From CAZFBA01 sp964517135 (lineage in GTDB: Bacteria; Cyanobacteriota; Vampirovibrionia; JBFMGH01): 34,452 nucleotides of DNA. The DNA is taken from assembly GCA_964517135.1 (NCBI GenBank), contig CAZFBA010000039.1, positions 1-34,452 on the forward strand, written 5' to 3'. The notes under the pieces were generated by a model, which saw only the letters and a program-made list of their open reading frames with translations, had not been told where the DNA came from and ran no database searches. The translations under genes and the position numbers were made by a program. Below are positions 33,333 through 34,452 of this stretch, one piece after another. How positions within the stretch are numbered: the stretch's first letter is position 1; every line of letters begins with the position of its first letter.

Positions 33333-34195
33333 CGAATCATCTGATCAACAGACAATATCAGGATACCTGAAGCGCCATATTGTTTTAGTTTTCTGATGCT
33401 GTCATATATTTTATCTCTGTCAACAACAACATGAATGGCTACTTCATCAGGCTTATCAAGCAGACTAACTACTGTTGGTGCAGATAGCCCTGGTAGAAAA
33501 GTTTTAATGTCGTTGAGAGAGGCTTTGGGTAAGTTAGCCATCAGATATTTCTTTTCTTCAGCCAGCATAACAGAATCAATAGCCAGACAAAACATATCCA
33601 CTTCTTCTCTGGCTTTTTTAAGTTTGTCAGGGTTTGCTACAATAACCGTTTGAGATTGCATTATATCTGCGATAACTTTTAATTTGTTGACTTTCAGGGT
33701 TGACCCTGTTGAAGTAATATCTACAATGACATCAGCAAGCCCTAGCTGAGGGCTAACCTCTGTTGCGCCAGATATTTCAATGACTTCAACCATTTTACCT
33801 TTTTGTTTAAAGAAGTCTTTAGCTATATTGACAAAACTGGTAGCTACTTTAGCCCCGTCAGGAATATCTTCTACGCTATTTATATCAGAGTTCTGGCTGA
33901 CAGCAATGACAACTTTACAGAATCCGAAATTCAGGTCTTTGATTATTTCGACATTTTCTTTTGATTCAGCAACTATGTCTTTGCCGGTAATGCCAAGATC
34001 CACGACCCCTTCACTGACAAAGCTTGGTATATCTTGTGTGCGAAGAAACACTATAGTATAATTACCGTCTTTACTGCTTGTGCATAGAACCCGTTCTTTA
34101 TGACTTATGATATTAATACCTGCACGTTCGATTAGTTTTACAGAGGCATCGTGAAGTCTGCCTTTATTGGGTACTGCAACTTTAAGGGCTACCAT
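33329..34195 (-). CDS. hisG: ATP phosphoribosyltransferase, long form
   Basis: A 288-aa HisG, which makes phosphoribosyl-ATP, the first step of histidine synthesis. Domain I starts ALKVAVPNKGRL; GVVDLGITGKDIV and the PRPP loop ADVIVDITSTGSTL are clear. The last 75 residues are an ACT-like regulatory domain (AIHVVVDRDKIYD...ILILSVDQMIR), so it is the long, histidine-inhibited form that does not need HisZ. AGAGG lies 5 nt before the ATG. No other his gene is visible in the window. Confidence 0.96.
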   Translation of the reverse strand: MVALKVAVPNKGRLHDASVKLIERAGINIISHKERVLCTSSKDGNYTIVFLRTQDIPSFVSEGVVDLGITGKDIVAESKENVEIIKDLNFGFCKVVIAVSQNSDINSVEDIPDGAKVATSFVNIAKDFFKQKGKMVEVIEISGATEVSPQLGLADVIVDITSTGSTLKVNKLKVIADIMQSQTVIVANPDKLKKAREEVDMFCLAIDSVMLAEEKKYLMANLPKASLNDIKTFLPGLSAPTVVSLLDKPDEVAIHVVVDRDKIYDSIRKLKQYGASGILILSVDQMIR

Positions 34196-34402
34196 TTTTC
34201 CTCTCTCTCGAAAAACATAGCATAACTAAAAAGTTCTTTTAATAAATAGTTATGCATCATTATCTACTACAGGGGTTTATTATATCAGGGCTGAGCAATA
34301 ATTACCAGCAAAACACAAAATGAACAAGCCGTGGTATCAGTGGCTGTGAAGCGACAAAGGATGATCTATCTTTCTTTTCAGTCAGCAAGGTAATATTAAA
34401 AA

Positions 34403-34452
34403 GATCAGTGCATAACTTAAAAATTTTTCGATTTTCAAAACCCAGATCCCGC
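34403..34452. mobile_element. Left end of a third MITE-related element (cut by window edge)
   Basis: GATCAGTGCATAACTTAAAA and the next 20 bases match copies 1 and 2. After AAAACCC the sequence turns into AGATCCCGC, unlike either copy. It may be a variant with a different interior; the window ends here. Confidence 0.6.

Noticed and set aside
1..34452. tRNA genes, rRNA genes or CRISPR arrays
   Set aside because: I looked for T-loop GGTTCRANTCC patterns, conserved rRNA segments and regularly spaced repeats on both strands and found none.

Overview
The window is AT-rich bacterial chromosome, densely coded, with most genes on the minus strand. It holds flagellar export genes (fliP-fliQ-fliR-flhB-flhA plus a PilZ protein), a long-form hisG, rpsU, an HIT protein, rseP, rqcH, comF and a DUF1385 membrane protein. 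There are no LPS, photosynthesis or sporulation genes. This fits a motile, low-GC lineage. The mixture of well-known housekeeping genes and unfamiliar proteins looks like the non-photosynthetic Cyanobacteriota (Vampirovibrionia/Melainabacteria) or a similar poorly sampled phylum, but that is inference from gene content, not from a marker tree.

Layout. (1) 1-6470: an HtrA/DegP-type protease, a 51-aa gene with an excellent ribosome site, an unknown hydrophilic protein, a membrane-anchored coiled-coil protein, a WYL regulator broken by one in-frame TAG, and intergenic DNA rich in inverted and dispersed repeats. (2) 6472-8420: a SprA-related HExxH-type (HEKAH) protein, a small two-TM protein, rpsU (TTG start) and an HIT hydrolase. 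(3) 8427-15628: a flagellar export operon read leftward as fliP, fliQ, fliR, flhB, flhA, a YcgR-like c-di-GMP brake and a small membrane protein, preceded by a spermidine-synthase-like methyltransferase. (4) 16004-23652: an orphan radical SAM enzyme, a PHP phosphoesterase with a MITE inserted upstream, three exported proteins (His-rich DUF6515-like, SnoaL-like, beta-lactamase-fold serine hydrolase) and a divergent glutamine synthetase homologue. (5) 23794-25646: an Asn-rich repeat protein predicted to be a beta-solenoid, about 1 kb of noncoding DNA, and a 48-aa basic protein with its own terminator and an upstream palindrome. (6) 25823-34195: rqcH, an FmdB zinc ribbon, rseP with an enlarged PDZ region, a CBS-DUF1385 fusion, comF, a TPR protein and hisG.

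Repeats are a main theme. A roughly 240-bp MITE-like element has two full copies (18051, 31314), and a third left end is cut by the window edge (34403). Two shorter repeat families are scattered through the intergenic gaps. The strongest candidates for undescribed biology are the Asn-rich solenoid protein, the 51-aa and 48-aa genes, the nested 68-bp palindrome at 6320-6387, and the MITE family. I see no tRNA, rRNA, CRISPR array or intact transposase gene.
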